From Rhodococcoides fascians A25f (GTDB lineage Bacteria; Actinomycetota; Actinomycetes; Mycobacteriales; Mycobacteriaceae), in NCBI RefSeq assembly GCF_000760935.2, contig NZ_CP049744.1:4805501-4869500 (forward strand): a stretch of DNA of 64,000 nt. The letters are read 5' to 3'. Shown one piece after another: positions 8,385-17,824 of the stretch. The notes under the pieces were generated by a model. The model did not search any database. It saw only the letters and a program-made list of their open reading frames with translations, and was not told the DNA's origin. How positions within the stretch are numbered: position 1 is the first letter of the stretch; each line of letters starts with the position of its first letter. Position numbers and translations under genes: made by a program.

Positions 8385-9431
8385 GTGCTCAACGTTCGTC
8401 GCCGCGCCGGGACCCTCGCCGCCGCGGTTGCCATGGTCGGATCACTCGTCGCCTGCGGGGCATCCGAAGAGGTGCCCGACGCGATCTCCGACACCACTGC
8501 GGGTGGGACGTCCTATCCACTGACGATCGAGAACTGTGGGGAGTCGGTGACCTTCGCCTCCGCCCCACAGCGGGTGGTGTCACTCGATCAGAATTCCACC
8601 GAAATCCTTCTCTCGCTCGGCGTGCAGGATCGGATGGTCGGCACCGCTTCTTGGACAGATCCTGTGCGGGAGAATTTGGCCGAGGCGAACGCCTCGGTCC
8701 CCCGACTCGCCGACAACGCGCCCACCTACGAAGTCGTTCTCGACACCGAACCCGATTTCGTCACCGCATCGTTCGGACGCCATTTCGAGCAGGGCGGCGT
8801 TGCAGAACGCTCACGGTTCAGCGAAACCGGTGCAGCAACCTATCTTTCACCGACGGACTGCGACGCCGGTCGCAGCGTCAACGGCGGCAACACCCGAACG
8901 ACGCCGCTGACCACGGATTCGCTGTACCAGGAGATCACCGAACTCGCGGCGATCTTCGACGTCAACGAGCGCGGGGCCGAATTTGTCGAAGAACTGAAGA
9001 CCCGCATGGCCGACGCCACCGCGCGAACCGCGAATGCCGATGTTTCCGTGGCCTTCTGGTTCGCAGACACCAAGAGCCCGTACATCGCAGGTGGACGGGG
9101 ATCGGCAGATCTGCTCGCACGCACGGTCGGTATGTCTAACGTGTTCGCCGATACCGACGACGACTGGCCTGCCGTCGGCTGGGAAACCATGGTGGATCGG
9201 GATCCGACGGTGCTCGTACTCGGCGACCTCGCACGCAATCGTTTTCCCGGTGACCTGCTAGCGGACAAGATCGCTTTCCTCGAATCCGACCCCGTCACCA
9301 GCACGATGGCCGCCGTCCGCGACAAGCGCTACATCTCGCTGCACGGCGCGGAGATGAACCCGTCGATCCGGGCCGTCGACGGAGTCGAGAAGGTGTCGGC
9401 CGGACTGCGCGACCTGGGATTGTCGTCCTGA
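8385..9431 (+). CDS. Iron-siderophore ABC transporter substrate-binding lipoprotein
   Basis: About 348 residues from GTG 8385. An N-terminal twin-Arg/Ala-rich signal segment ends in a lipobox (SLVACG), so this is a membrane-anchored lipoprotein. The rest is a class III (FecB/BtuF-like) binding protein: APQRVVSLDQNSTEILLSLG near residue 65 and LDTEPDFVTASFG, as in siderophore binders. It delivers ferric siderophore (or, less likely, cobalamin) to the following permease and ATPase. A TTG at 8355 gives a longer frame that would place charged residues before the signal peptide. An IdeR-like box upstream supports iron control. Confidence 0.87.
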   Translation: MLNVRRRAGTLAAAVAMVGSLVACGASEEVPDAISDTTAGGTSYPLTIENCGESVTFASAPQRVVSLDQNSTEILLSLGVQDRMVGTASWTDPVRENLAEANASVPRLADNAPTYEVVLDTEPDFVTASFGRHFEQGGVAERSRFSETGAATYLSPTDCDAGRSVNGGNTRTTPLTTDSLYQEITELAAIFDVNERGAEFVEELKTRMADATARTANADVSVAFWFADTKSPYIAGGRGSADLLARTVGMSNVFADTDDDWPAVGWETMVDRDPTVLVLGDLARNRFPGDLLADKIAFLESDPVTSTMAAVRDKRYISLHGAEMNPSIRAVDGVEKVSAGLRDLGLSS

Positions 9432-9520
9432 TCACCACCGCTGTCCGCCGCCCTTCAGCCGATCGCTCGCCTGCTTCCCGTCATCTGTGGCGGTGGGTTC
9501 TGGCGGCGGTCGCTGGAATC

Positions 9521-10495
9521 GTGATGTGCGTGGTGTCGGTTCTCGTCGCCATCACGCTCGGCCCGGCGAACATTTCGCTGGTCAACGTTCGCGATGTGGT
9601 GCTGAACCATCTCGGCGTCACCGATGTGCCGGTCAAGGTGTCGAAGAACGCGATCATTTGGGAGGAGCGGCTTCCCCGAGCACTCGTCGCTGCGGCCAGT
9701 GGCGTCGGGCTCGGGATCTGCGGCGTCATCATGCAGTCGCTTCTGCGCAATCCGCTGGCGGATCCGTTCGTGCTCGGGGTGTCCTCCGGAGCCTCGACCG
9801 GGGCAGTTGTGGTCGGCGTTCTCGGCGTCGGAGGAGCCGCCCTCGGCCTGTCCGGCGGGGCGTTCATCGGCGCACTCGTCGCGTTCGGCCTGGTGTTGTT
9901 CCTCGCCCGAATGTCCGGCAGCGGAAACGACCGCGTCATCCTCGCCGGTGTCGCGACCACTCAATTGTTCTCGGCGCTCACATCTTTCGTGATCTTCGCG
10001 TTCGCGGACTCCGACGAGACCCGCGGCGTGATGTTCTGGCTCCTCGGATCGTTCGAGGGAGTGCGATGGGACGACGTCGTGCTGTGTGTGACCGTGGCCG
10101 CCATCGGAGCAGTGGTCTGTTGCTACTACGCGTATGTGCTCGACGCGTTCGCGTTCGGTGACTCCGTCGCGTCCTCGCTCGGCTTCGATGTCGCGAAAGT
10201 GCGCATGGCGCTGCTCGTCGGTACCGCCCTGATCACCGCGACGTTGGTCAGCGTCGCCGGCGCGATCGGATTCGTCGGGCTGATCCTCCCGCACGCCGCG
10301 CGACTACTTGTGGGACCCAACCACAGTCGACTCGTACCGGCCACAGCAATCATCGGTGCCGTCTTCATGGTGTGGGTCGACGCCGTGTCCCGAGTCGCGT
10401 TCGCTCCTACCCCACTTCCGGTAGGAGTCGGAACGGCATTGGTCGGCGTCCCGGCCTTCATCGCGATCATGGCTCGCAGGAGAGGAATTCGATGA
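9521..10495 (+). CDS. FecCD-type iron-siderophore ABC permease
   Basis: A polytopic FecCD permease with PRALVAAASGVGLGICGVIMQSLLRNPLADPFVLG, the family's hallmark, and a C-terminal EAA-like region (GFVGLILPHAARLLVGPNH). GTG 9521 or ATG 9524 is the first canonical start, but it cuts into the first membrane helix: the frame is open back to the preceding stop, and the residues encoded from 9431 (ending RWVLAAVAGI) supply the missing half of TM1. No ATG/GTG/TTG exists there; only a CTG at 9428, overlapping the upstream TGA, could start it. The true start may therefore be non-canonical. Confidence 0.85.
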   Translation: MMCVVSVLVAITLGPANISLVNVRDVVLNHLGVTDVPVKVSKNAIIWEERLPRALVAAASGVGLGICGVIMQSLLRNPLADPFVLGVSSGASTGAVVVGVLGVGGAALGLSGGAFIGALVAFGLVLFLARMSGSGNDRVILAGVATTQLFSALTSFVIFAFADSDETRGVMFWLLGSFEGVRWDDVVLCVTVAAIGAVVCCYYAYVLDAFAFGDSVASSLGFDVAKVRMALLVGTALITATLVSVAGAIGFVGLILPHAARLLVGPNHSRLVPATAIIGAVFMVWVDAVSRVAFAPTPLPVGVGTALVGVPAFIAIMARRRGIR

Positions 10496-11271
10496 CACTC
10501 CATGCGTCGAACGTGTCGTGGAAGCGCGGCGGAGTCCTGGTGGTCGACGGCGTGACCGTGCATCCACGGCCCGGCCGCATGGTGGGCCTGTTGGGCCCCA
10601 ACGGTTCCGGCAAGTCCTCGCTGCTGCATCTGCTGTCCGGGGCCGCGACACCCACCTCTGGTGTCGTCGAGCTCGACGGTGCCGAACTCGGTTCGCTCAA
10701 ACGCAAACACATCGCCCGCGCCGTCGCAGTCGTCGGTCAGCATGCCCACACGGACATCGATGTGACGGTCCGTGACGTCGTGCGACTCGGCCGAATTCCG
10801 CACCGCGGACCGTTCGGTGGAAGCGACCTGGACGACGACGCAGTGGACGATGCGCTGGCGCAGACCGGGCTCAGCGACAAGGCAGATCGATTGTGGCGCA
10901 CACTGTCCGGCGGCGAGCAGCAGCGGGCACACATCGCCCGCGCCCTCGCCCAGCAGCCCCGCGAGATGTTGCTGGACGAACCGACCAACCACCTCGACAT
11001 CCATCACCAGCTCGAGCTGCTGGCGCTTGTCGCGCGCCTGCCGATCACCAGCATCGTCGCCCTCCACGACCTGAACCTTGCAGCGATGTTCTGCGACGAG
11101 GTGCTGGTACTCAAAGACGGGAAAGTGGTCGCAGGCGGTACACCTGCGGACGTGCTGACCGAGGACTTGATCGCCGAGGTCTACGAGGTGCGAGCGAGGG
11201 TGTCGGTCGATGACGGGCGAGTCCACATCCGATTCGATGCGGCGGCACGGTCCGAGGTGGTTCGTCGCTAA
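10492..11271 (+). CDS. Iron-siderophore ABC transporter ATP-binding protein
   Basis: A 259-residue FepC-like ATPase. Walker A is GPNGSGKSS, the signature is LSGGEQQR, Walker B is MLLDEPTNHLD, and the H-loop is ALHDLN. The ATG overlaps the permease stop (ATGA), so the binding protein, permease and ATPase form one translationally coupled operon that powers ferric-siderophore import. Confidence 0.93.
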   Translation: MTLHASNVSWKRGGVLVVDGVTVHPRPGRMVGLLGPNGSGKSSLLHLLSGAATPTSGVVELDGAELGSLKRKHIARAVAVVGQHAHTDIDVTVRDVVRLGRIPHRGPFGGSDLDDDAVDDALAQTGLSDKADRLWRTLSGGEQQRAHIARALAQQPREMLLDEPTNHLDIHHQLELLALVARLPITSIVALHDLNLAAMFCDEVLVLKDGKVVAGGTPADVLTEDLIAEVYEVRARVSVDDGRVHIRFDAAARSEVVRR

Positions 11272-11280
11272 CCTTGAACC

Positions 11281-12789
11281 ATGAGTGGATCCTCGAACGA
11301 CCCCGCAGTCGCGACCACGAACCTGCCTCCGTTCGGGTTCGAGACCACCTTGGCCGACGAGGTTCCCGGCGTCACGGTGCCGTGGCAGGGCACCCCCGCA
11401 CCGGACCCGCGGGTGCTGATCCTCAACGACGGCCTGGCCCGGTCACTCGCACTCGACCCCGCGTCGCTGCGCACTCCGGACGGGGCGGGCGTGCTGTCCG
11501 GGTCCATTCCGCCTGCCGAGACCGCCACCGTGGCGATGGCCTATGCGGGTCACCAGTTCGGCAACTTCCAGCCCCTGCTGGGCGACGGTCGAGCGCTGCT
11601 ACTCGGTGAGCTTCGCGACGATCGGGGCCATCGAGTCGATCTGCATCTCAAAGGGTCCGGTGCCACACCGTTCTCGCGTGGCGGTGACGGGCGCGCGGTA
11701 ATGGGAGCGATGCTGCGCGAATACCTGATCAGCGAGGCCATGCGCGCATTGAACATTCCCACCACGCGTTCACTCGCCGTCGTCACGACCGGTGAGCAGG
11801 TACTGCGAGAAGGAGGACCGCAACCCGGCGCAGTGCTCGCTCGGGTGGCGTCGAGCCATCTCCGGGTGGGCACCTTCGAGTTCGCCGCCCGGCGCGAGGG
11901 GCTCGCGCAGACGCTCGCGGACTACGCGATCGCCCGCCACTACCCTGCCTTCGTCGATCTTCCGGCCGAGGATCGCTACCTCGCCTTCTTCGAAGCCGTC
12001 GTGGACGCTCAGGCGTCCCTCGTAGCCCAGTGGATGTCGGTCGGATTCGTGCACGGCGTCATGAACACCGACAACACGACCATCTCCGGCGAGACCATCG
12101 ACTACGGTCCGTGCGCCTTTCTGGACGCCTACGATCCGGCGACGGTGTTCAGCTCCATCGACCACGGCGGACGCTACGCCTACGGCAATCAACCTGCGGT
12201 GCTCGGGTGGAATCTGGCCCGATTCGGCGAAACGCTACTGCCGCTGGTGAATACGACTCCCGACGACGCCATCACGGCTCTCACTGCAGTCCTCGACACG
12301 TACGGGGATCGCTACCGACAGCACTACTCTGCGGCGATGGCCCGCAAGCTCGGCCTGGCAGACGATGGCGTGGACGCGGCACTCGTCGACGACCTGCACC
12401 GGTTGCTCACCGATCACCGTGCCGACTGGACCCTGACGTTCCGCGCCCTCGCCGAGAATCTGCGCTGGAACACGGCTCCGTTCGAGTCGCTCGTTCCACC
12501 CGATGCGTCCGGAAATTGGCTCGAGCGTTGGCGCAATGCGGTTTCGGCACGGGGACAAGGCCTTTCATCTGTCGCCGACGGCATGGATCGCGTCAACCCG
12601 GCATACATTCCCCGCAACCATCTGGTCGACACTGCCCTGACTTCCGCGACCGAGGGCGATCTCGAACCTTTCGAGCGCCTGCTCGACGTCGTCACGTCGC
12701 CGTTCGATCGACGCGACGACCGGTCGGACTACGCCCTGCCTGCGCCCGAGAACTTCAGTGCCGGTTTTCGAACTTTCTGCGGTACATGA
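11281..12789 (+). CDS. selO: Protein adenylyltransferase SelO
   Basis: A 502-residue SelO/YdiU pseudokinase-fold enzyme that transfers AMP to Ser/Thr/Tyr of target proteins. Visible landmarks are YAGHQFGNFQPLLGDGRA, the LHLKGSGATPFSRGGDGRAV segment containing the ATP-binding residues, and HGVMNTDNTTISGETIDYGP, the catalytic/metal site. The length is close to the usual 480-520 residues. The family is linked to oxidative stress in bacteria. It starts 9 bases after the siderophore ABC operon and may be read through from it; it converges with the VOC protein gene. Confidence 0.93.
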   Translation: MSGSSNDPAVATTNLPPFGFETTLADEVPGVTVPWQGTPAPDPRVLILNDGLARSLALDPASLRTPDGAGVLSGSIPPAETATVAMAYAGHQFGNFQPLLGDGRALLLGELRDDRGHRVDLHLKGSGATPFSRGGDGRAVMGAMLREYLISEAMRALNIPTTRSLAVVTTGEQVLREGGPQPGAVLARVASSHLRVGTFEFAARREGLAQTLADYAIARHYPAFVDLPAEDRYLAFFEAVVDAQASLVAQWMSVGFVHGVMNTDNTTISGETIDYGPCAFLDAYDPATVFSSIDHGGRYAYGNQPAVLGWNLARFGETLLPLVNTTPDDAITALTAVLDTYGDRYRQHYSAAMARKLGLADDGVDAALVDDLHRLLTDHRADWTLTFRALAENLRWNTAPFESLVPPDASGNWLERWRNAVSARGQGLSSVADGMDRVNPAYIPRNHLVDTALTSATEGDLEPFERLLDVVTSPFDRRDDRSDYALPAPENFSAGFRTFCGT

Positions 12790-12813
12790 CTTCTGCGCAA
12801 CCCGGCCTCGTCG

Positions 12814-13260
12814 TCACTGCGGCGGCTCCATGAATTCGATGGTCTCGCCGTCCGGGCCTACTGCGTACATGACTCGGGTGCCCACCTTGGTACCGCCGGC
12901 AATCGGTTGTGGACTTCCCTGCGCCCTCCACCCGAACTCCGCGATACGTGTCAGGACCGCATCGATGTTGTCGACCTCGAAAGCAAGATGGGCGAAACCC
13001 GGATCGTAGGGTCGCGACGTCCCCGGCTCCCCCTCCACGTTGCGGTATTGCAACAGCTCGATCGTCTGACCCGCAACGGAAACCACGGCCATCCGAACTG
13101 CGGCTCCTTGGGCTCCCGTGACCTCTCCGAGAAACTCTCCACCCATCTCACCGGTGCGTTCGAGGGTCGCTCCGAGACCGTCGATCCAGAACCGAAGGGC
13201 GTCATCGAGGGAGCCGACGGAGAATCCGACGTGGTCGGAGCGAAGCATCCTGAAGGACAT
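12814..13260 (-). CDS. VOC-family protein, methylmalonyl-CoA epimerase-like
   Basis: About 148 residues with two vicinal-oxygen-chelate betaalphabetabetabeta modules: SDHVGFSVGSLDDALRFW at the N-terminus, FAHLAFEVDNIDAVL at the middle, and DPDG-like GPDGETIEFMEP at the end. Metal ligands would be His 10, a central Glu/His and the final Glu. ATG 13260 is preceded by an AAGG segment; a GTG at 13290 overlaps the stop of the acyl-CoA dehydrogenase gene (GTGA) and is a real alternative. It is in one operon with that dehydrogenase. Confidence 0.75.
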   Translation of the reverse strand: MSFRMLRSDHVGFSVGSLDDALRFWIDGLGATLERTGEMGGEFLGEVTGAQGAAVRMAVVSVAGQTIELLQYRNVEGEPGTSRPYDPGFAHLAFEVDNIDAVLTRIAEFGWRAQGSPQPIAGGTKVGTRVMYAVGPDGETIEFMEPPQ

Positions 13261-13286
13261 GCCAGGAAGACCTTCGCCTGATGCGT

Positions 13287-14465
13287 TCACGAGTTGCGTT
13301 TCTGTTCGGCCCTGATCAGGCCGCCGCCGACGATCAACCGCTGGATCTCACTTGTCCCCTCGTACAACCGGAGCAATCGCACGTCCCGATAGATGCGTTC
13401 GACCGGGACCTCACGCATGTATCCGGCACCGCCGTGGATCTGGACGGCCAGATCGGCGACCTTGCCGACCATCTCGGTGCAGAACAGCTTCACCGCGGAC
13501 GGCGCGATTCGGCGATCGGTCTCCTGCACCCACGCCCTCGCGGCCTCACGCACCATCGCCCGGCCTGCCATGACTCCGACCTGCTGATCGGCGATCATGG
13601 CTTGCACCAACTGGAAGTTCCCGATCGGCTCTCCGCCCTGCGTGGACGCCGCGGCATACGACACCGATTCGTCCAATGCCCGCTGCGCCTGACCGACGGC
13701 CAGCGCAGCAATGTGCACCCGCCCCCGCGCCAGAGACGTCATCGCCGCCTTGTAGCCGATATCGCCGGTGCCGCCGACCAACGCGTCGGCCTCGACGCGG
13801 ACGTCCGTGAAGTTCACATCGGCCGTGCCGGAGCCCTGCTGGCCCATCTTCGCGTCCTTGACGCCCACCTCGATTCCCGCGGTGTCGGCGGGAACCAGGA
13901 ATACCGCAATACCGTTGCCGCGCTCCGGTTTCGGGTCCAGTTTGGCGAACACGACGAACATGTTCGCGATCGGCGCGTTGGTGATGTATCGCTTGCTGCC
14001 GTTGATGACCCACCCAGTGCCGTCGACCTTCGCCGTCGTCTTCAGGCCCGCCGGATTGGATCCGGCCCCGTCCTCGGTCAGCGCGAAGGAGGCGACGATG
14101 TCGCCGGTTGCCATGCCGGGCAACCATTTCGCCTTCTGCTCCTCGGTACCGAAGCCCACGAGCACCTGCCCGGCGATCCCGTTGTTGGTACCGAACATCG
14201 ATCGCAACGACAACGAGGTGTAACCGAGCTCCATCGCGAACTCGACGTCCTGAATCAGATTGAGACCGAGCCCGCCCCACTCTTGCGGAAGCGCGTAGCC
14301 GAACAGGCCCATCTCCGCCGACTGCTTCCGCAGATCGTCGGGAATCGAATCGGTGTTCATGATCTCGAGTTCACGCGGCACGACACGCGACCGAACGAAC
14401 TGCGAGATCTGCTTCAACACGTCCTCGAAGACGTCATCCGGTACATCGGGGTTCAACGTGTCCAT
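13287..14465 (-). CDS. Acyl-CoA dehydrogenase
   Basis: A 392-residue flavoprotein with the usual three-domain layout. FAD-binding segments are FALTEDGAGSNPAGLKTTA and a WVINGSKRYITNA strand; the C-terminal ARVQxxGG-type segment is IHGGAGYMREVPVERIYRD, followed by LYEGTSEIQ, which carries the catalytic Glu. It catalyses alpha,beta-dehydrogenation of an acyl-CoA. It is the first gene of a pair with the VOC protein; the substrate chain cannot be inferred. Confidence 0.9.
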   Translation of the reverse strand: MDTLNPDVPDDVFEDVLKQISQFVRSRVVPRELEIMNTDSIPDDLRKQSAEMGLFGYALPQEWGGLGLNLIQDVEFAMELGYTSLSLRSMFGTNNGIAGQVLVGFGTEEQKAKWLPGMATGDIVASFALTEDGAGSNPAGLKTTAKVDGTGWVINGSKRYITNAPIANMFVVFAKLDPKPERGNGIAVFLVPADTAGIEVGVKDAKMGQQGSGTADVNFTDVRVEADALVGGTGDIGYKAAMTSLARGRVHIAALAVGQAQRALDESVSYAAASTQGGEPIGNFQLVQAMIADQQVGVMAGRAMVREAARAWVQETDRRIAPSAVKLFCTEMVGKVADLAVQIHGGAGYMREVPVERIYRDVRLLRLYEGTSEIQRLIVGGGLIRAEQKRNS

Positions 14466-14628
14466 CAGACCACTATCGAGTAAGGCGACACCCTCCGTCC
14501 ACTAGCCGATAGGAACGTCCTGTTCGACGAGGCGCAGTCCCTCACGTCGGCGGAGTCGCCGGACGTTGGCGGCTCCTGCACCGAGTAGGTCCTTCGCGGG
14601 ATTGTTGACCGAAACAAGTTCAGGACTT

Positions 14629-16473
14629 CTATCTCGCCGACATCGGTGTCGATCTCATTCGCTCTCCCGCGCTGTCCAGGGTGTGCACCGCGCCCGAGGA
14701 GTACAGCTCGTCGATCTCGACTGCGTACTTCTCCGAGATCGGCTTGCGCCGCAGCTTCAGTGTCGGAGTGAGCTCGTCACCGCCCGCCTCCCAGACCGAA
14801 TCCAGTATGCGGTGGCGTTTGATCTGCTCTACCCGCGAGAGAGTGTCATTGGCAGCCGCGATCCCCTCGTCCACCACCGTCCGAATACGTTCGTCCCAGG
14901 CCAGAGAATCGGCTGACGCGTCGTCGATCCCGAGGCGCTTGGCCAGCGCGACGGCGGCGTCGGGATCCAAGGTCACCAGAGCCACGTTGAACGGTCTCGC
15001 ATCGCCGATGACGGCGACCGTGGCGATCAGCGGACACGCGGCCTTCACTGCGTTCTCGATGTTCGCCGGCGACATGTTCTTACCCGCAGCGTTGATCAGA
15101 ATTTCCTTCTTACGATCGACGATGCGTACGTACCCGTCGGCGTCGACGGTCGCGATGTCACCGGTACGAACCCATCCGTCACCGTCGATGGCCGCCACAG
15201 TGAGTTCCGGCGCATGCCGGTAGCCACCGAAACAGACCGGCCCTCGAACGAGAAGCTCACCGTCCTCGGCCACCGAAATCTCGTTACCTGGAAACACTCG
15301 TCCGACCGTGCCCAGCCGAATGGCTCCCGGCGGGTTCATCGTGCCGATCCCGGTGGTTTCCGTCATTCCCCACACCTCGACGACGGTGATGCCGATGGCC
15401 AGGAAGAACTCGAGGGTGGCGGGTGATATCGGGGCAGAACCACAGATCGACGCACGCGCCTGATTCAGTCCGATGGCGGCACGCAGCTGGGACAACACCT
15501 GACCGTCCAACGCACGCCACTCGGCGGCGTCCTCGGCGGACAACTCGGGGCCGCCGAGCTGGGCACGCGAGCGCAGACGCCCCAATTCGATTGCACGACG
15601 CGTTGTTTCCCGAACACTGTCGTCCGATATCGCATCGACCTTGGCTTCGAGTGCCGCACGGAACTTCTCCCACACCCGAGGAACCGCGAACCACACCGTG
15701 GGCCGCGTGTCGATCAACGCAGGCAGAATCGCCTTTGCGTCCTCGACGTACGTGACCTGCATTCCGAGGATCGCCATCCAGTACAGACTCGACACCCGGT
15801 CTGCGATGTGCGCTGCGGGCATGAACGAGGTGATTCGGTCGCCGAATACGATCGGCACCACCTCGTTCAGACCGTGGGCCGCAGCCAGGACGTTCGCGTG
15901 CGAGATCTCCACGGCTTTGGGATCTCCCGTGGTGCCCGAGGTGTAGACGAGCGTGAGCGTGTCATCCGGTCTCGAGGCTCTCCAACTGCTTTCGAAATCG
16001 AACGCAGCGGACTGCTTCGCTTCCAACTCCTCGAAGGTCAGGTCCGCGCCCGCGACGTCGCCGTCCATCGACACGATCTGATCGAGCTGAGCTCCGCTGG
16101 CCACGACCGTGGACACCATCGCGCTATCGCACAACATGATTCGGGCACCGGAATGCCCGAGCACGTATGCCAGCTGCGCAGGCGAGGAGGTGTTGTAGAC
16201 CGACAGCGTCGTGGCACCCACATGCATTGCGGCAGTGTCCGCGAGTGCAAAATCGGGCCGATTGCGCATCATCAGCGCGACGACGTCACCCCGGCGCACA
16301 CCGAGAGCATGCAGCCCCGAGGCCACAGCGTGTACCCGCGAGTCGTACTGAGCCCACGTCACCGCAACAGCGTCGCCCGGAGTACGGAACGCCACCGCAT
16401 CGGGATCGATCTTCCTTGTCCGCTGAAACGCCTCGCACACCGTCAGCGGCAAGCCGATATCATTGCTGCTCAA
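14629..16473 (-). CDS. Long-chain fatty-acid-CoA ligase (FadD-like, AMP-dependent)
   Basis: A 614-residue AMP-forming synthetase of the long-chain FadD15/FACS group. The P-loop is YTSGTTGDPKAVE, with SFMPAAHIADR typical of long-chain ligases, WGMTETTG as the A5 motif, and GWVRTGDIATVDADGYVRIVDRKKEILI as A7-A8. The start is TTG 16473, with AGGAG seven bases upstream; its TTGA overlaps the MpaB-like gene stop, so the pair is coupled. The much longer frame running to 17559 is the out-of-frame shadow of that neighbour and is not part of this protein. Confidence 0.88.
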   Translation of the reverse strand: MSSNDIGLPLTVCEAFQRTRKIDPDAVAFRTPGDAVAVTWAQYDSRVHAVASGLHALGVRRGDVVALMMRNRPDFALADTAAMHVGATTLSVYNTSSPAQLAYVLGHSGARIMLCDSAMVSTVVASGAQLDQIVSMDGDVAGADLTFEELEAKQSAAFDFESSWRASRPDDTLTLVYTSGTTGDPKAVEISHANVLAAAHGLNEVVPIVFGDRITSFMPAAHIADRVSSLYWMAILGMQVTYVEDAKAILPALIDTRPTVWFAVPRVWEKFRAALEAKVDAISDDSVRETTRRAIELGRLRSRAQLGGPELSAEDAAEWRALDGQVLSQLRAAIGLNQARASICGSAPISPATLEFFLAIGITVVEVWGMTETTGIGTMNPPGAIRLGTVGRVFPGNEISVAEDGELLVRGPVCFGGYRHAPELTVAAIDGDGWVRTGDIATVDADGYVRIVDRKKEILINAAGKNMSPANIENAVKAACPLIATVAVIGDARPFNVALVTLDPDAAVALAKRLGIDDASADSLAWDERIRTVVDEGIAAANDTLSRVEQIKRHRILDSVWEAGGDELTPTLKLRRKPISEKYAVEIDELYSSGAVHTLDSAGERMRSTPMSAR

Positions 16474-17390
16474 CGGTTTTCTCCTGTCGGACGTATGCTG
16501 CGTGCGACGGCCTTGCGGTGGCCGAGCGTCGGAATGTCCAGCGGCTTGGGATGACGCGTTCCGAAGTGATCGGACCAGGATCGATGGGGCCGGTGCGGCC
16601 GCGCACCCTGGAAAGCGAGGTAAGCACCGATCGCGGGCGGCACGACACGCCGATAGGTCCGGGACGGGTCGGGCAATCGATGTACCGCACGAAGATCCTC
16701 GGTCAACACCGACAGCAGAATGCCGTCGGAGAAACGCTTCGTATGACCGGGGAACCACCGCTCCTGCCAATCGAGGAACAGTTGATCGACGATCTTGCGT
16801 GCCCCGTCGGTGTGCTCGTAACGGGCCTCGTAGTCGAAGGTCCAGCGCAAGAACCCTTCCCGCGTCTGCGGAGCGTCGAGTCCCATGTATTCGCCGACCT
16901 GACGCCAGAAGTGAAAGCGCGCCTCGCGCTCGTTGTCGGTGAAGACATTCAATCCGAGGTGTTCGACGATACGATCCGGCTCGAAAGCCAGCGATCCCAG
17001 CGTGTACAGCTTGTCGTCGTCGGTGATGCCGAATCGTGAGTGGATCTGCTCCATCCGGTCGATGAACGATCGGCCGTATTCGCTCGAGTGGCCGTGATGG
17101 AGCATCTCTCCGAAGAAGAGCAGCGTGTCGTCGTTGCGTCGGCGCACGTCGTGCATCATGTCGCCGGTACCGGTCCGGTACAGAATTCGCGCGATCGACG
17201 GAATCGCCACCTGTCGGGCGAAGGCGACCGTGTATGCGGCATGAGCGAAAATGGCATCCCCGTAGCGGACTTCGAGGCTGAGATGGGTGGCTTCCTCGTT
17301 TCCGACAACCGGGTCGAGTTCCTCGATCCGGCGGCCGACCGCCCGGCCCGTCACCCACTTCCGAGACATCAGTGCTGCGCTCGACGCCAT
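16470..17390 (-). CDS. Oxygenase MpaB family protein (DUF2236)
   Basis: About 306 residues of the MpaB/latex-clearing-protein fold. Seen are a 'D...HAAYTVAFARQVAIPSIARIL' segment, the conserved RRNDDTLLFFGEMLHHG region and WRQVGEYMGL, all typical of DUF2236 proteins, which bind heme b through a His. Actinobacterial members act on polyisoprenoid, lipid or mycolate-like substrates; the role here is unknown. ATG 17390 has GGAGG upstream. It precedes the FadD gene with a 4-base overlap, suggesting oxidation of a lipid and activation of the acid product (inference). Confidence 0.82.
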   Translation of the reverse strand: MASSAALMSRKWVTGRAVGRRIEELDPVVGNEEATHLSLEVRYGDAIFAHAAYTVAFARQVAIPSIARILYRTGTGDMMHDVRRRNDDTLLFFGEMLHHGHSSEYGRSFIDRMEQIHSRFGITDDDKLYTLGSLAFEPDRIVEHLGLNVFTDNEREARFHFWRQVGEYMGLDAPQTREGFLRWTFDYEARYEHTDGARKIVDQLFLDWQERWFPGHTKRFSDGILLSVLTEDLRAVHRLPDPSRTYRRVVPPAIGAYLAFQGARPHRPHRSWSDHFGTRHPKPLDIPTLGHRKAVARSIRPTGENR

Positions 17391-17824
17391 GACTTTTCCT
17401 CCGCATTCCGTCATCGGCACCAAACAGGAACGGCACCGTTCTCAGTTCACCATCAACTAGGAACGCCTCCGTGTCAATATGTAGCCGAAGATTGGAGTTC
17501 GGGCTCCACATGGCCGAATACCGGCGGCGGCTTGCCGAGCAACTGACAAGCCCGAGCACCGAGCATCTCGAACCGGCACTCCGTGAACGCCTCCTCGCCT
17601 ACTCGAGGCAACCTCCCCGGCGCACACGTCGCATCGGCGGATGACCGAGGGCTCAGGATGCCGCGGCGAGGTCTCGATCATCGAGGAAGAACCCATCTCT
17701 TTCGATATCTTCGTCGATCCCACTGCGTGACATCCGTTGCCCCGCTGCCGAATCAGCTTCGGTGATCGAGAAGGTGTGCTCGAGGCGGCTGGACGCAGGC
17801 CGTGGTATCGGCCACAGTGAAGCG
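17391..17824. other. Divergent intergenic region
   Basis: About 430 bases between the MpaB-like gene and the SGNH hydrolase gene. I see no convincing gene, only short frames in both strands. It should hold the two divergent promoters; no clear palindrome or terminator was found. Confidence 0.4.

Noticed and set aside
16474..17559. A 976-residue open frame extending the FadD gene upstream
   Set aside because: The first ~360 residues have no ligase content and are the shadow of the MpaB-like gene; a TTG with a strong ribosome-binding site at 16473 starts the real ligase.
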